NCBI RefSeq assembly: GCF_031179985.1
Contig: NZ_JAPSHJ010000006.1
Span: 55,845-119,844, forward strand
From: Arthrobacter sp.
GTDB lineage: Bacteria; Actinomycetota; Actinomycetes; Actinomycetales; Micrococcaceae
DNA length: 64,000 bases
Direction of reading: 5' to 3'
Shown: piece after piece, positions 9,390-18,085 of the stretch
Layout: each line of letters begins with the position of its first letter
How positions within the stretch are numbered: the stretch's first letter is position 1
The notes under the pieces: generated by a model
Told to the model about the DNA's origin: nothing
Seen by the model: the letters and a program-made list of their open reading frames with translations, nothing else
Database searches by the model: none
Position numbers and translations under genes: made by a program

Positions 9390-11006
9390 CTAGGCGGAAA
9401 CCTCCGGCAGGCCGGGAACTTCATCGGCATACTGGAGCGCGAACCAGAGTTCCGCACGTACGCTGGCCTGATTGAGGTCCACGTCCAACAGCCCGCCGAG
9501 AGCGTTGATCTGCCGGCGCACACTGTTCCGATGCAGGCCCAGGGCCTTCGCTGTAGCATCCCAACTCCCGTTTTCGCCCAGCCAGGCGCGCAGGACTGCC
9601 ACCTGCGTGGTGCGGCGCTCGGCGTCCTGATTGAGGACCGGCTCCAACAGCCGGGCGGCAAGCATCCTCCCGGCGTCGCGCCCCAAAAGTCCTTCAACTG
9701 ACCAGCTGACCTCGTCCACCCTGGCGCTCCTGCCTGTCGTTTTGACCCTGGGACGGAGCGAGGTCACACGCTGATAGGCGGCAGCAAGCCCCGTCAATTC
9801 GGTGGCATCTCCAATAGCGAGGCGCCAACCGAGCTTTTCGATATCGGCCAAAAGTGCGTCGTCCACCTTCAGCCGCGTGATCGCGGTGAAGCCGTAACCG
9901 GTGATCTCCACGAGCTTGGTGTCCAGCATCCGCCGCCATTGCAGGAGCTCCCTGACGGGACTGTCGCCCGCAGGCCAGGCGGGGGAATCCCTCTTGATCC
10001 CGTGCTCGGTCTTGATCCCCTGAACCACGCGGAGAGGTGCGGAGCGTGAGGAGCCTGTGCTTTGCGCCAACAGGTCCTTCATAGCGTTAATGTGCCGGGT
10101 TCCCCCAGTTGCCAGGCTGTCCGGATGCAGCAGCAGGGCAGTCGCCAGCTGGCTTGGTGCCAGGGAACCGCTGGTCCGCTGGCGCACCAGCAGTTCCAGG
10201 AGGCCGACGGCGGATGACACCACGCTGTTCTGCGCCGGAGTCAGGGACTTGTCGCTGCCCAGGACCAGGCCGCCCAGATTGGCATCCCGGGTGCTTCGCA
10301 AGGGGTGTCCGAGTACCTGGGAGGAGCCGGGGGAATTCAGGCTGTCGGTTTCCACGCGGGGTCCGCTTCCGGAAAGAAGGCGGCCCAGCAGTGGCTGCAG
10401 CCTGGCCAGCTCCGGGACAGCGCCCGCACGTGCCCGGGCCCTTCCGTCAGCCCCCACCAGAAGAGCCCAACAGGGGACGCGCTGCGCCAGGGCGGCGAGG
10501 AGTTCGTGCTCCGGCCTGGCCGAGAGCACGGCTCTCATCAGTTGCCGGTTGGTGTCCGCCAATTCCCGCAGCAGCCGGGCCTTATCTGATTCCAGCAGTT
10601 GGGAGAATTCAAGGCCCAGGGCCGCGAACGGTACGGTGTGCGGGATCTCCACAAGGGTCAGGTTGTGGCGGCTGCAAGCCTGAACGACGGTGTCGGGAAC
10701 CGCCTTGAAATAGGGTTCCAGGCCGAAGCCAAGGGCTGTCACGCTGGCCTGAACGATCCTCGCCACATAGGCATCGACCCTGTCCGCAGTACCGCCTTCG
10801 CCCACGAAGGGCAGGCCGGAGGTGAGGAGGAACTCGCCATCGAGCAGGTAGGGTGTTGGGTCCTCCAGCTCGCTTGGCTCAACCCAGCGCAGCGCCCTGG
10901 TGCGGTTGCCGCCGTCGTGCAGGATGCTTAACTCCGGCGGCAACTGCGCAAGGAACTGTTCGAGCGTAACGGCGCTCAGGCCTTCGGTTCCGGCATCATG
11001 CGACAT
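9390..11006 (-). CDS. PucR-family transcriptional regulator
   Basis: PucR N-terminal domain and C-terminal HTH_30 (LGENGSWDATAKALGLHRNSVRRQINALGGLLDVDL). Start MSHDAG at 11006 preferred. Confidence 0.85.
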   Translation of the reverse strand: MSHDAGTEGLSAVTLEQFLAQLPPELSILHDGGNRTRALRWVEPSELEDPTPYLLDGEFLLTSGLPFVGEGGTADRVDAYVARIVQASVTALGFGLEPYFKAVPDTVVQACSRHNLTLVEIPHTVPFAALGLEFSQLLESDKARLLRELADTNRQLMRAVLSARPEHELLAALAQRVPCWALLVGADGRARARAGAVPELARLQPLLGRLLSGSGPRVETDSLNSPGSSQVLGHPLRSTRDANLGGLVLGSDKSLTPAQNSVVSSAVGLLELLVRQRTSGSLAPSQLATALLLHPDSLATGGTRHINAMKDLLAQSTGSSRSAPLRVVQGIKTEHGIKRDSPAWPAGDSPVRELLQWRRMLDTKLVEITGYGFTAITRLKVDDALLADIEKLGWRLAIGDATELTGLAAAYQRVTSLRPRVKTTGRSARVDEVSWSVEGLLGRDAGRMLAARLLEPVLNQDAERRTTQVAVLRAWLGENGSWDATAKALGLHRNSVRRQINALGGLLDVDLNQASVRAELWFALQYADEVPGLPEVSA

Positions 11007-11346
11007 TGGGGGCGCCTCTGTGGAACTCCTCATAATCACGGCACTCGTAAGCACGCGGCAGCCGGGGTGCTATCCGGTTGATGATCTCATCGCCATGGCT
11101 GCCTATGGCAGCTCCCCAGTCATCAGCGCTCGCTCCGGTGCCTGGATCTCCAAATAGCACAGCCGTGTCACCAACGCACACTCCACCCGGTTCGGGGAGC
11201 ACACCGAGCTGGGCAACGCTGCCCACTGACATGTCGACGTCGTGTTCCGCGGCTTCGACGTTGCTTGAAATTGCCGAGAGGTCCACGCTGGCCTGCCCTG
11301 AAAACACTGCGCCCGCAGTGCTTGCGTCCTGTGCATTTTGTCTCAT
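10996..11346 (-). pseudogene. Alanine/amino-acid racemase C-terminal-domain-only ORF (remnant or standalone domain)
   Basis: 116 aa. GVCVGDTAVLFGDPGTGASADDWGAAIGSHGDEIINRIAPRLPRAY resembles the end of fold-type III alanine racemases. No PLP-barrel domain present. Confidence 0.6.
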
Positions 11347-11447
11347 GGCAGATCACTATAGGTCATTTTGCACAACCATGAGAGGTGGCTCACATGCGAA
11401 ACTTGGTCGAGGGAAATTGACTCACTACTCACGAACGGACGTCAACG

Positions 11448-12974
11448 ATGACTCTGCCAACCATCACCGGACAGAAGCCCGCGGCCGCCCCGGAAGGGGG
11501 TGGACAGCGCACCGGCCTGACTGCGCAGCTGCTCCGCCGAAAGCCGATCGGCCAGATGCTCAGTGAGGCGGAAGGCAGCCAGGACGCTCCGAAGCTGGTC
11601 CGCAGCTTTGGCGTGCTGCAGCTGACCATGATCAGCGTGGGAGCCACGCTCGGAACGGGGATCCTGGTGATCCTTGGCGAATCCGTGCCGCTGGCCGGTC
11701 CGGCAATCTGGATCTCCTTCGCCATTGCCGGCCTCGCTGCGCTGCTGTCCGCCGTTTCCTATGCCGAGATGGCCGGCCTCGTGCCCGTCGCGGGCTCGAG
11801 TTACTCCTACAGCTACGCCACCATGGGCGAGGGCATGGCGTGGATCTGCGGCTGGTGCCTTGTTTTGGAATACGCGGTTTCTGTTGCTGCGGTAGCCGTC
11901 GGGGCGGGACAATACGTCAACGAAACCCTGGCTGTCTTCGGTAACGTCCTTCCGGATGCGGTCTCACAGCCGCCGGGCGAAGGCGGGATGATGAACATCC
12001 CGGCCATGGTGATCGTGGTGCTTGCCATGATGCTGCTGGTGCGTGGCGCCAAGGAGAGCGCATGGATCAACACCGCGATCGTCGTCGCCAAAGTAGGAAT
12101 CCTCGTCTTCTTCTGCGCAGTGGCCTTCACTGCCTTCAACGCCGGAAACTTCGAGCCTCTCCTGCCGATGGGGGCCGCAGGTGTTTCCGCCGCCGCTTCC
12201 AGCGTCTTCTTCTCCTACATCGGTTTCGACGCCGCTTCCACCGCGGGCGAGGAAGCGCGGAACCCGAAGCGGGACCTGCCGAGGGCCATCATGCTGTCAA
12301 TGGTCATCGTCACAACCATCTATGTCCTCGTCGCCGTGGCTGCCGTCGGTGCCAGGCCGTGGGGCTGGTTCGATGGAACTGATGCTGCCCTGGTCCGCAT
12401 CCTTGAGGAAACCACCGGCCAGCCTTGGATCGCGCTCGTTTTTTCGGTAGGTGCCGTCCTGGCCATTGCCTCCATTGTGCTCACCGTCCTCTACGGGCAA
12501 ACCCGCATCCTGCTCTCGATGTCGCGCGATGGGCTGATTCCGAGGATCTTCGGCCGGGTTTCCCGCCGGACAGGAACGCCGGTGGCCGGAACGCTCATCG
12601 TGGGCATCGCCGTCGCCCTCACAGCAGGACTCGTGCCGCTTGGGGCCCTCGCGGACGCCACCAGCATCGGAACCCTCTTTGCCTTTGCCCTGGTCAACGT
12701 CGCAGTCATTTACCTGCGGCGTGCCCGGCCCGAACTGGAGCGGACCTTCCGCGTTCCGCTGTTTCCGCTGACTCCGATCCTCGGCGCGGCCATGTGCGGA
12801 TACCTCATGCTTAACCTCGGTGCCGATACTTGGATGGTCTTCGGACTGTGGATGCTCGTGGGCGTCGCCGCATACTTCAGCTACGGCCGACGCAACTCGC
12901 GGGTAGCCGCATTGAGCCAAGAGGAATACCGTGAACTAACACGTCACCGGTCCTCCGAATACCAGTCCTCCTGA
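11448..12974 (+). CDS. APC-family amino acid permease
   Basis: 508 aa, about 12 TM. LGTGILVILGE, YAEMAGLVPVAGSSYSYSYATMGE, FSYIGFDAASTAGEEARNPKRDLPRAI. Confidence 0.92.
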   Translation: MTLPTITGQKPAAAPEGGGQRTGLTAQLLRRKPIGQMLSEAEGSQDAPKLVRSFGVLQLTMISVGATLGTGILVILGESVPLAGPAIWISFAIAGLAALLSAVSYAEMAGLVPVAGSSYSYSYATMGEGMAWICGWCLVLEYAVSVAAVAVGAGQYVNETLAVFGNVLPDAVSQPPGEGGMMNIPAMVIVVLAMMLLVRGAKESAWINTAIVVAKVGILVFFCAVAFTAFNAGNFEPLLPMGAAGVSAAASSVFFSYIGFDAASTAGEEARNPKRDLPRAIMLSMVIVTTIYVLVAVAAVGARPWGWFDGTDAALVRILEETTGQPWIALVFSVGAVLAIASIVLTVLYGQTRILLSMSRDGLIPRIFGRVSRRTGTPVAGTLIVGIAVALTAGLVPLGALADATSIGTLFAFALVNVAVIYLRRARPELERTFRVPLFPLTPILGAAMCGYLMLNLGADTWMVFGLWMLVGVAAYFSYGRRNSRVAALSQEEYRELTRHRSSEYQSS

Positions 12975-13024
12975 TGACCTCCGTATCTCCAGTCCGCTCC
13001 TGAACTGACAAAGGCAGACCTCCC

Positions 13025-14740
13025 ATGACCACCGCCACTGAATTGCCGGCTTCCGATCCTTCGAGCACCCTGGACACTCCCGGTCCCATCACCATGCTGA
13101 ACCCGGACTTCCCGTTCAGCTACGACCACTATCTGGCCCACCCCAATGGCCTCGGCTCGGTGCCACCGGAGTTGTACGGAACAGAAGTGGCCATCATCGG
13201 CGCTGGTCTTTCCGGACTTGTCACAGCCTATGAACTGATGAAACTTGGGCTGCGCCCCGTGGTGTTCGAGGCCGACCAGATCGGTGGACGGCTGCGGACG
13301 GCCAACTTCCCGTCGGCCCCTGACGTGGTGGCGGACCTTGGTGGCATGCGCTTCCCTGTTTCCGGCAAGGCGTTCTACCACTACGTTGACCTGCTCGGGC
13401 TGCAGACTCAGGATTTCCCCAACCCGCTTGCGCCCGGCACCTCCAGTACGGTGATTGAGCTCGCGGGGGAGAAGCACTACGCCACCACTTCAGCGGACCT
13501 GCCGCCGTTTTTCCGTGAGGTGGCGGAGGCCTGGAAGCATGCAGTGAACGACGGCGCCCGGTTCAGTGAGATGCAGCAGGCCATTCGTGCGAGGGACACC
13601 GCCCGGATCAAGGAAATCTGGAATGATCTGCTCCCGGAGCTTGACGAACAGACGTTTTACGGGTTCATAGCGGAAAGCAAGTCCTTCAAGGACGCGGGTT
13701 TTGCACACCGCGAGGCGTTCGGGCAGGTGGGTTTTGGGACAGGCGGCTGGGACACCGACTTTCCCAACTCCATTCTGGAAATCCTCCGCGTTGTTTATAC
13801 CGACGCCGACGACCAGCACCGCATGATAAGCGGCGGCGCGCAGAGGCTACCGGAGGCACTGTGGAAGCACACGCCTTCGGGCATGGCCCACTGGCCCGAA
13901 GGCACGTCCCTTTCCTCACTGCATTCCGGATCGCCCCGCGGCGCCGTTGACAGGATCGTCCGTGCAAACAGCGCCGATCTCCCCGCTCGTAGCTTCCTCG
14001 TGCGGGAGCGGTGGGGCCGCGAGGCTGCCTACCCGGCTGTCGTCACCACCTGCCAGTCATGGTTGCTGTCCACCAGGATCCACACCGAGGAGGCGCTGTT
14101 TCCCGCTCAGCTGTGGACAGCGATTGAACGCTCCCACTACATGCAGTCGTCCAAGACGTTTGTGATGGTGGACAGGCCGTTCTGGAAGGACATTGATCCG
14201 GACACGGGACGGGAAGTCCTCTCGATGACCCTGACGGACCGGCTGAACCGGGCCACTTACCTGCTCGACGACGGTCCCGACAAGCCTGCTGTCATCCTCC
14301 TGTCCTATACGTGGAACGATGACGCCCTCAAGTGGCTGGCCCTGGATGCGGACCAGCGTGTGGAACTCATGCTGCATTCGCTCGAGCAGATCTATCCCGG
14401 TGTGGACATCGCCAGCCACATCATCGGACAGCCCATCACCGTCTCGTGGGAAGCCGAACCCAACTTCATGGGAGCTTTCAAAGCCAATCTGCCAGGGCAT
14501 TACCGCTACCAGCAGCGGCTTTTCTCGCACTTCAAGCAGGACAAACTTCCAGAGCACCAGCGGGGGATCTTCCTGGCCGGGGACGACGTATCCTTTACCG
14601 CCGGTTGGGCGGAAGGCGCCGTGACCACCGGATTGAACGCCGTCTGGGGAGTGGTGAACCATCTGGGTGGGCAGTCCGCTCCGGAAAATCCCGGGCCGGG
14701 TGAGCTGCTAGAGGACCTGGGTCCGATCGACCTCGACTGA
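13025..14740 (+). CDS. davB: Flavin monooxygenase/amine oxidase, likely L-lysine 2-monooxygenase (DavB-like)
   Basis: 571 aa. IAIIGAGLSGLVTAYELMKLGLRPVVFEADQIGGRLRT dinucleotide fold; LGGMRFPVSGKAFYHYVD, FGQVGFGTGGWDTDFPNS, SKTFVMVDRPFWKD and LPGHYRYQQRLFSHF match recollected Pseudomonas DavB sequence closely. Confidence 0.82.
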   Translation: MTTATELPASDPSSTLDTPGPITMLNPDFPFSYDHYLAHPNGLGSVPPELYGTEVAIIGAGLSGLVTAYELMKLGLRPVVFEADQIGGRLRTANFPSAPDVVADLGGMRFPVSGKAFYHYVDLLGLQTQDFPNPLAPGTSSTVIELAGEKHYATTSADLPPFFREVAEAWKHAVNDGARFSEMQQAIRARDTARIKEIWNDLLPELDEQTFYGFIAESKSFKDAGFAHREAFGQVGFGTGGWDTDFPNSILEILRVVYTDADDQHRMISGGAQRLPEALWKHTPSGMAHWPEGTSLSSLHSGSPRGAVDRIVRANSADLPARSFLVRERWGREAAYPAVVTTCQSWLLSTRIHTEEALFPAQLWTAIERSHYMQSSKTFVMVDRPFWKDIDPDTGREVLSMTLTDRLNRATYLLDDGPDKPAVILLSYTWNDDALKWLALDADQRVELMLHSLEQIYPGVDIASHIIGQPITVSWEAEPNFMGAFKANLPGHYRYQQRLFSHFKQDKLPEHQRGIFLAGDDVSFTAGWAEGAVTTGLNAVWGVVNHLGGQSAPENPGPGELLEDLGPIDLD

Positions 14741-15670
14741 ACCCCCCACGGATGGCTGCCCGGCGTTTGTTTCCTCTTTTGATTCTTCGGGAGCCGCGGC
14801 GTCGGCGTCCGGTGGGTAAGGCTTGTAAACCCAGGCGACCAGCACCACCGAGATGATCATTAGGAGGAACCAGGAGACAAGCTTGTCGAGGGACACGAGG
14901 TGCCAGCCGTTCGCTTGACTTGGATACAGCCAAGCATTGGACCAGGTTGCGATGTTCTCGGCGATCCAGATGAAGAGGCTCACCAGCAGAAACGATAGGA
15001 CCAACGGCATTCTGAAGTGCCTGCGGAACACCCGGAAGTGCATCATGCACGGGCCGAAGATGACGGCAATTGCGGCGAGCAGAATCCAGCGGGCATCCGG
15101 AAGAAAGTGATGGGAGAAAAAATTCAGATAGATGGCGCTGGCCAAAACAGCTGTGATCCAGCGCTTGGGGTAACGGGAAAACCGCAGGTTAAAGATGCGG
15201 TAAACGCGCACCATGTAGGAGCCCACGGCCGCATACATGAAGCCGCTGAAGAGTGGAACGGCTCCGAGGCGCAAAAGACCGTCGGCCTCGTAGGACCAGG
15301 ACCCAACGCTCGTTTTGAAAAGCTCCATGCCCGTTCCCACCACGTGGAACAGCACAATCACCCGCAACTCGCGGAGGGTTTCAAGCCTGGTGAGGACCAT
15401 CAGGACCTGGATGGCAATAGCGGCCAACGTCAGGAAGTCATTCCTGGCCAGTACTGCACCGTCCGGGTACCAGAGGCGCACCGCCAGGATGACAGCGAGG
15501 AGCAGTGCACCAAAAACACACGCCCAGGCTTGTTTCAGTCCGAAGACTCCGAACTCGACCAGCCTGGAGCGTAGGCCCCAGGGAGTTACCTTGTCGAGGT
15601 ACTGGTGAGCCCGTTGATGCAGGAACTGTTCAGTGGAAGTACCGTCGCCTCCGGCAGCAGGCTTAGGCAT
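14708..15670 (-). CDS. DUF817 family membrane protein
   Basis: Multi-TM protein (GTGMELFKTSVGSWSYEADGLLRLGAVPLFSGFMYAAVGSYM). Start MPKPAAGG at 15670. C-terminus overlaps the 3' end of the davB-like gene on the other strand. Confidence 0.8.
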   Translation of the reverse strand: MPKPAAGGDGTSTEQFLHQRAHQYLDKVTPWGLRSRLVEFGVFGLKQAWACVFGALLLAVILAVRLWYPDGAVLARNDFLTLAAIAIQVLMVLTRLETLRELRVIVLFHVVGTGMELFKTSVGSWSYEADGLLRLGAVPLFSGFMYAAVGSYMVRVYRIFNLRFSRYPKRWITAVLASAIYLNFFSHHFLPDARWILLAAIAVIFGPCMMHFRVFRRHFRMPLVLSFLLVSLFIWIAENIATWSNAWLYPSQANGWHLVSLDKLVSWFLLMIISVVLVAWVYKPYPPDADAAAPEESKEETNAGQPSVGGSVEVDRTQVL

Positions 15671-16505
15671 CTGCCCTGCGTAGATCGGCTGACGGCGCGA
15701 TTGAGCGGGGTGGGGCTGAGTGGGGTGCTTGACCCACGCTGTCGATTTGGCCCAGGTAGTGGTCCCTCGGCCAATGCCTGACCCGCTGCGGCAGAAGAGG
15801 ATTGACAACGGCCAGCAGGCGCATTGTCCTTTCGAAGCGCCGACGCCGGCCCTTACCCCACGGCAGCCTGAAGTCCTCCCGAAGCGAGTCGGGCAGGAGG
15901 CCGGCGGTGAGGAGCCGTGCCAGGGGCATGGTGAGCCGCAGCCACACCGGCACAGCGGAGGGATACAGCAGGTCCCGAGCCACCCGGACCGCGACCTCGT
16001 CCACCTTCATGCTGGCAAGGCTTCGGTTCCAGTACTCACGGAACGCTGAGCGGTCAGCCGGCCACATCTCCTCGGGGAGCTGCAGGGCCGTCCCGATCTT
16101 CGCGTACTCGCGGTAAACGGCATCGGCGGAATCGTCGTCAAGCGGGCCATGGATTCGTTCATAGACAGTCACGGCGGTGTCGTAAAGGGTGGCCACCACC
16201 CAAAGCTGGGAATCGCCGTCGAAAGCGTTGTAACCCTTGGAATTGATGCCAGCCTGGCGGCGGACCGGCGCGTGGGCACGGTTGACGCTGCGCCGCATGG
16301 CTGCCAATTGCTCCGGTGAACCGTAGATCACGGCGTAGACATAACTCATGGTGGTACGCAGCCGGTCCAGCGGCCGTTCCGTAAAATTGCTGTGCTCAGC
16401 CACGGCGTGGCCGACCGAGGGATTGGCAATCTGCAGCAGGACGGCACGCCCTGCCCCGGCCAGCAGGACGCCCTCGGCCCCGATGTCGGCGAGTCTACGA
16501 ACCAT
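15663..16505 (-). CDS. DUF2236 / MpaB-family oxygenase-like protein
   Basis: 280 aa with the DUF2236 pattern (LLAGAGRAVLLQIANPSVGHAVAEHSNF...RLRTTMSYVYAVIYG). 8-bp overlap with the DUF817 start. Confidence 0.8.
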   Translation of the reverse strand: MVRRLADIGAEGVLLAGAGRAVLLQIANPSVGHAVAEHSNFTERPLDRLRTTMSYVYAVIYGSPEQLAAMRRSVNRAHAPVRRQAGINSKGYNAFDGDSQLWVVATLYDTAVTVYERIHGPLDDDSADAVYREYAKIGTALQLPEEMWPADRSAFREYWNRSLASMKVDEVAVRVARDLLYPSAVPVWLRLTMPLARLLTAGLLPDSLREDFRLPWGKGRRRRFERTMRLLAVVNPLLPQRVRHWPRDHYLGQIDSVGQAPHSAPPRSIAPSADLRRADA

Positions 16506-16572
16506 TCAGACACCATACCCGAGGGGGCAGAGACGTGTCCCCAAACCGGCCAGCCTCTCAGGTATTGAAACA

Positions 16573-16609
16573 GTTATCGATTATCGTTATATTAACGGTA
16601 ATCGATAAC
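16573..16609. promoter_or_regulatory. 37-bp near-perfect palindrome upstream of DUF2975-XRE pair
   Basis: GTTATCGATTATCGTTA-TAT-TAACGGTAATCGATAAC; 17-bp arms with one mismatch. Confidence 0.75.
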
Positions 16610-16631
16610 TTCTTTGGATTGGGGATTGACT

Positions 16632-17243
16632 GTGGTTACTAGGCTTGCTCATTTGGACCGCAAGGTTGCTTTGCTGGTCGCCGTTCTCTTTGGACTGGCA
16701 GCCCTTGGCATCGGCATCTCAGTACTGGTCACCCTTGTTACCGGGTTAGCGGACACCCCTGTCCTGCGGGTGCCTCTCGAGAACCTGGAAACACCCGCAC
16801 TTGGGGCGGGCAACAGTGAAGTCCTCGAAGCTGCGTACGCCACTGCGGATATTCAGCCGGCCAGTCTTACCTCCACCGAAAGGTATTCCTTGATGGCATC
16901 CGGGCTCCTGGGCGCTCTCGCTGGTCTGTTGACCTCAGCGACTCTGGGCATGATCAGTTGGTCCGTGTACCGCGATGCGGGGTTCGGAAAGCAGCTAGCA
17001 AGGGCGATCGGAATTTCGGGGATGATGGTGATGGTGTGGGGTGCCGCGCACCCCCTGATTGAAGGGATCGTTCACCACTCTGTCCTCGAGCGGGTCGGAT
17101 TACTGCCGGAGCGGGATGCTGGGACTTTCTTCCTGGCACAACTTGATTTGTGGCCAATCGCGGTGGGTCTTGGTGCCGCCGGTCTCGCGAGCATGTTTGA
17201 GACCGGCCGGCGTCAGCAGGCGGAATTGGACGGACTGGTCTGA
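16632..17243 (+). CDS. DUF2975-like membrane protein
   Basis: About 4 TM protein, directly followed by a small XRE regulator. Start chosen at a GTG 18 bp inside ORF 16614. Confidence 0.6.
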   Translation: MVTRLAHLDRKVALLVAVLFGLAALGIGISVLVTLVTGLADTPVLRVPLENLETPALGAGNSEVLEAAYATADIQPASLTSTERYSLMASGLLGALAGLLTSATLGMISWSVYRDAGFGKQLARAIGISGMMVMVWGAAHPLIEGIVHHSVLERVGLLPERDAGTFFLAQLDLWPIAVGLGAAGLASMFETGRRQQAELDGLV

Positions 17244-17473
17244 TGCCGCCCGCCCCAGAAGAAGAGCAGCGAATTCATTGCAGGCTCGATGAACTCCTCG
17301 AGGCCAGAGGCATGACCTTAACTGAGCTCAGTCAGCAAGTAGGTGTCAGTATTGTTAACCTGTCGGTGCTGAAAAACGACCGGGCTCGAGCGATCCGATT
17401 TTCCACCCTGTCTGCAATCTGCAGAGTCCTCGACTGCACAGTCGGTGACTTGCTGGTGGTTGCCACGTCTTAG
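17243..17473 (+). CDS. XRE-family HTH regulator (YozG-like)
   Basis: 76 aa: LDELLEARGMTLTELSQQVGVSIVNLSVLKNDRARAIRFSTLSAICRVLDCTVGDLLVV. Confidence 0.88.
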   Translation: MPPAPEEEQRIHCRLDELLEARGMTLTELSQQVGVSIVNLSVLKNDRARAIRFSTLSAICRVLDCTVGDLLVVATS

Positions 17474-17516
17474 TGGAGCACTGCAGGGAATGGAAGCGGG
17501 AACAACGGCGACAGAC

Positions 17517-18041
17517 CTAGTGCCCGGCTTGTTCCCCGCGGTGGGCGCGGGCAAGCTCCACGTACCGCTCGGCATTGCGCCGGACGCCGTCGAACTCTTC
17601 CTCGCTCAGTTCCCGCCGTACCTTTGCGGGCACGCCGGCAACGAGCGAACGCGGCGGAACTACCGTTCCCTCAAGGACGACGGCGCCTGCCGCCACGAGC
17701 GAACCGGCGCCTATCACTGCCCCGTTAAGGATGGTGGCGCTCATCCCGATAAGGCACTCATCCTCAACGGTGCAGCCGTGGACGACGGCGCTGTGCCCGA
17801 CGCTGACGCCCGCCCCGATAATGCAGGGGAAGCCCGGATCCGCGTGCAGCACCACGTTGTCCTGGAGGTTGCTTCCCGCTCCGACGGTGATCGTGGCGGT
17901 GTCGGCCCTTACTGAGACCCCGAAGAATGCGCTGGCATTTTCGGCGAGCGATGCCCTGCCGATGATAGATGCCGTGGGGGCCACAAAAACTGAGTCGTGG
18001 ACCTCCGGGGTGTTGCCGTCGAAGGTGTAGAGGGGAGCCAT
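17517..18041 (-). CDS. Gamma carbonic anhydrase family / hexapeptide-repeat protein
   Basis: 174 aa left-handed beta-helix repeats (NVVLHADPGFPCIIGAGVSVGHSAVVHGCTVED). Confidence 0.88.
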   Translation of the reverse strand: MAPLYTFDGNTPEVHDSVFVAPTASIIGRASLAENASAFFGVSVRADTATITVGAGSNLQDNVVLHADPGFPCIIGAGVSVGHSAVVHGCTVEDECLIGMSATILNGAVIGAGSLVAAGAVVLEGTVVPPRSLVAGVPAKVRRELSEEEFDGVRRNAERYVELARAHRGEQAGH

Positions 18042-18085
18042 GGGTACAGCCTAGAGGACCCCTCCACAGCGCCGCTCAAAGACCG

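Noticed and set aside
8575-14740. IAA biosynthesis (IaaM/IaaH-type) interpretation of the oxidase plus hydrolase
   Set aside because: Considered because the chemistry is analogous, but the oxidase motifs match lysine 2-monooxygenase better and the hydrolase is nitrilase-superfamily rather than an amidase-signature IaaH.
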